From Methanobacterium sp. (GTDB taxonomy: Archaea > Methanobacteriota > Methanobacteria > Methanobacteriales > Methanobacteriaceae), in the NCBI GenBank assembly GCA_003164415.1, contig PLTK01000105.1, positions 1-24,573 of the forward strand: a stretch of 24,573 nt of DNA, read 5' to 3'. This document shows positions 22,786-24,573 of the stretch, in pieces. The notes under the pieces are model-generated. The model ran no database searches and was not told the origin of the DNA. It saw nothing but the letters and a program-made list of their open reading frames with translations. The position numbers and the translations under genes are program-made. Position 1 is the stretch's first letter. Each line of letters starts with the position of its first letter.

Positions 22786-23715
22786 ATGAAAACAATGTAC
22801 TGGAAGGATAATAAACTCTTTTTAATTGACCAGACTCTACTACCCGATGAAATTATTTATCATGAATGTAAAACTTATAAAGATGTTATTAATGCTATAA
22901 AAACTATGAAAGTTCGTGGTGCACCAGCTATTGGTGTTGCAGCTGCATTTGGGGTTGTGTTAGCAGATATTTCTGGAGAAGATTTATTAAAGGCTGGAGC
23001 GGAAATCAAAGACGCCAGACCCACAGCTGTAAACCTTGCTTGGGCTGTTGATCGAGTATTAAACTCAAAATCACCATTGGATGAAGCTCTAAGAATGTAT
23101 GATGAAGATGTAAAAACCAACATGGCAATTGGTAGAAACGGTTCTGAAATAATTGACGATGGGGATACAATATTAACTCATTGTAATGCTGGTGCATTGG
23201 CTTGTGTCGATTATGGAACTGCTCTTGGTGTTTTACGGGCTGCCCATGATGAGGGAAAAAATATTAAGGTTATATGCGACGAAACAAGACCATTGTGTCA
23301 GGGTGCTAGGCTAAGTGTTTTTGAGATGCAGCAAGAAAATATTCCTGTAAAATTAGCGGTTGATAGTGCTGCCGGACATTTGATGCAAAAGGGTATGGTT
23401 AATAAAGTAGTTGTAGGAGCAGATCGTGTTGCAAAGGGCGGTGTTGCCAATAAAATAGGTTCTTTAATGGTTGCTCTTGCAGCAAAAAGATTTAATATTC
23501 CATTCTATGTGGCAGCTCCTAAAAGTACTTTTGATAGTGAAAATTCTATATATGATGTTGAAATAGAAGAAAGAGATGCTGATGAGGTAATTTACTTTGG
23601 AAATTCTAGAGTAGCCCCTGAGGGTACAGAAATCGAAAATCCTGCCTTTGATATAATTCCTTCAGACTTAATAACCGGTATAATTACAGAAGATGGAATT
23701 ATTAAACCATTTTGA
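22786..23715 (+). CDS. mtnA: methylthioribose-1-phosphate isomerase (MtnA / eIF2B-alpha family)
   Basis: A 309-residue aldose-ketose sugar-phosphate isomerase. Motifs are RGAPAIG at 44-50, THCNAG with catalytic C133, DETRPLCQGARLS at 165-177 and GADR with catalytic D213. Methanogen enzymes of this kind act in methionine salvage and have been reported to accept 5-deoxyribose 1-phosphate, which would recycle the 5'-deoxyadenosine released by radical-SAM enzymes. After GADR the usual xANGDVANKIG loop is one residue shorter and lacks its Asp (VAKGGVANKIG). ATG 22786 is preferred, six bases after GGAAGTG; the GTG at 22777 is part of that site. Ribose-1,5-bisphosphate isomerase is a related alternative, less likely given the motifs. 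Confidence 0.88.
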   Translation: MKTMYWKDNKLFLIDQTLLPDEIIYHECKTYKDVINAIKTMKVRGAPAIGVAAAFGVVLADISGEDLLKAGAEIKDARPTAVNLAWAVDRVLNSKSPLDEALRMYDEDVKTNMAIGRNGSEIIDDGDTILTHCNAGALACVDYGTALGVLRAAHDEGKNIKVICDETRPLCQGARLSVFEMQQENIPVKLAVDSAAGHLMQKGMVNKVVVGADRVAKGGVANKIGSLMVALAAKRFNIPFYVAAPKSTFDSENSIYDVEIEERDADEVIYFGNSRVAPEGTEIENPAFDIIPSDLITGIITEDGIIKPF

Positions 23716-23763
23716 ATGAGTGAATTAAATATATTTTCACTCTTAATATTTTTAAAATAAAAT

Positions 23764-24573
23764 TTAGTATATTCTGGCATCGATACCCATATGCCAAATT
23801 CCAGGACTTTTAGATTTGACTTTTCTACGATTTATAACCTCAACTTTACGTGGATATGCTGTTTCTATAATCTTATCGATGGGTATCTGAAATTCTGATG
23901 CAAATTCATAATAATGAAGCACACCTCCTGGTTTTAAAGATTTTATAGCTATATCTAGAAAACTCCATGCTGTTCCTGGGAGATTCATTATTATACGATC
24001 TGATTTTATATTCAAACCGCTTAGAACTTCCTCAACATCTCCAATGAGTGGGATTACAGTTCCTTTTAGTTTGTTTAACTTAATATTCTCTTTAAGATAG
24101 TTGTAAGCGTCAGGATTGATATCTATAGCATATATTTTCACTATATGTTCCTTTGCAATTGAAATAGAAAATGGTCCAATACCAGTGAACATATCTACAA
24201 TAATCTCTTTATCCGCTACTTGTTGGGATAGCCTTCTCCTCTCAGTTGCCAGACGTGGGCTGAAGTATACTTTTTTAACATCCAGTTTGAATCTATTACC
24301 AAATTCTCTGTGTATCGTAACTGAGTTATCCGCACCTGCAAGATGTTCAAGTTCACGTGTTCGAATTATTCCTTTTATTTTACTTGTTTTACGATAAACG
24401 GCCTGTCTTTTGGTGAATTTAAGTGCGGCTTCTCCAATGATATATTTATATTCATCAAATTCTTCAGGAATTTCGAGTATTACAATTTCACCTATTATGT
24501 CAAAGGATTTTTTGATTTCTTCGATAAGGTCGGTATCTATTTTATCTTTTAGGTAATCTTTAAGGCTTTTAGG
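23764..24573 (-). CDS. trm5: tRNA (guanine-37 N1)-methyltransferase Trm5, 5' end outside window
   Basis: Trm5 makes m1G37 next to the anticodon, guarding against frameshifting. The frame is open from the right edge of the window to TAA at 23764-23766, giving the last 269 or so residues. Visible are the D2 region (GEAALKFTKRQAVYRK, then IKGIIRTRELEHLAG), the HREFGNRFKLDVKKVYFSPRLA hallmark (split as HREFGNRFKLDV and KKVYFSPRLA), the SAM-binding DMFTGIGPFSI, and the NLPG catalytic motif. The N-terminal D1 domain and start lie beyond the window. It is convergent with mtnA with about 50 bases between. There is no sign of damage. Confidence 0.93.
   Translation of the reverse strand, partial: PKSLKDYLKDKIDTDLIEEIKKSFDIIGEIVILEIPEEFDEYKYIIGEAALKFTKRQAVYRKTSKIKGIIRTRELEHLAGADNSVTIHREFGNRFKLDVKKVYFSPRLATERRRLSQQVADKEIIVDMFTGIGPFSISIAKEHIVKIYAIDINPDAYNYLKENIKLNKLKGTVIPLIGDVEEVLSGLNIKSDRIIMNLPGTAWSFLDIAIKSLKPGGVLHYYEFASEFQIPIDKIIETAYPRKVEVINRRKVKSKSPGIWHMGIDARIY

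Noticed and set aside
1..24573. tRNA genes, CRISPR array, insertion sequences
   Set aside because: No cloverleaf with GGTTCRA-type arm, no regularly spaced direct repeats, and no transposase motifs were seen on reading through the window.

Overview
The window looks like a piece of chromosome from a low-GC hydrogenotrophic methanogen of the order Methanobacteriales (Methanobacterium-like). The evidence is a block of methanogenesis marker (Mmp) genes, archaeal Nob1 and Trm5, archaeal-style TATA boxes, GGTGA/GGAGG ribosome binding sites, oligo-T terminators, and very AT-rich spacers. I saw no tRNA, rRNA, insertion sequence or CRISPR array.

Layout. 1-625 is AT-rich, nearly empty DNA with one possible relic of a surface-protein repeat. 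626-1636 (-) is an unknown multi-pass membrane protein. 1937-4678 (-) is an iron uptake operon: a DtxR/IdeR-type regulator with a C-terminal FeoA domain, then feoB. It is preceded by two TTAGG-TC-CCTAA-type operators flanking the predicted TATA box. 5364-7846 (+) holds a sodium:solute symporter and a metallo-beta-lactamase-fold hydrolase. 7956-10615 holds a small acidic unknown (-), an HdeD/DUF308 membrane protein (+), an orphan phosphate acyltransferase (Ptb-like, -) and a 68-residue protein resembling small symporter accessory subunits (+). 10927-11679 (-) is a broken gene: a zinc ribbon joined to a membrane domain, spread over three segments by two frameshifts of opposite sign. 12124-13797 holds a PRC-barrel protein, an eight-cysteine zinc-finger protein, pyrE (+) and a MoaB-family gene (-). 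13798-14306 contains a strongly structured candidate RNA. 14307-16256 holds nob1 and a DUF2117-like protein.

The core of the window is 16285-22699 (+): mmp2, mmp3, mmp6, a DUF2111-like gene, mmp5, mmp15, mmp17 and nifB. Six of its seven gene junctions overlap by 4-23 nt, so the block is almost certainly one translationally coupled operon. NifB makes the [8Fe-9S-C] L-cluster precursor of nitrogenase cofactor. No nif structural gene is in the window, and published structural work (as I recall it) places L-cluster-like metalloclusters in the ATP-dependent activation complex of methyl-coenzyme M reductase (MCR), with Mmp3, Mmp7 and Mmp17 among its components. The operon therefore reads as a cluster-synthesis and MCR-activation module. 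The DUF2111 and DUF2117 proteins are its least-characterised parts and the best candidates for new biology. mcrC, mmp7 and atwA are not in this window.

Downstream are mtnA (a sugar-phosphate isomerase that could help recycle 5'-deoxyadenosine from radical-SAM enzymes such as NifB) and, convergent, the 5'-truncated trm5 gene running off the right edge.
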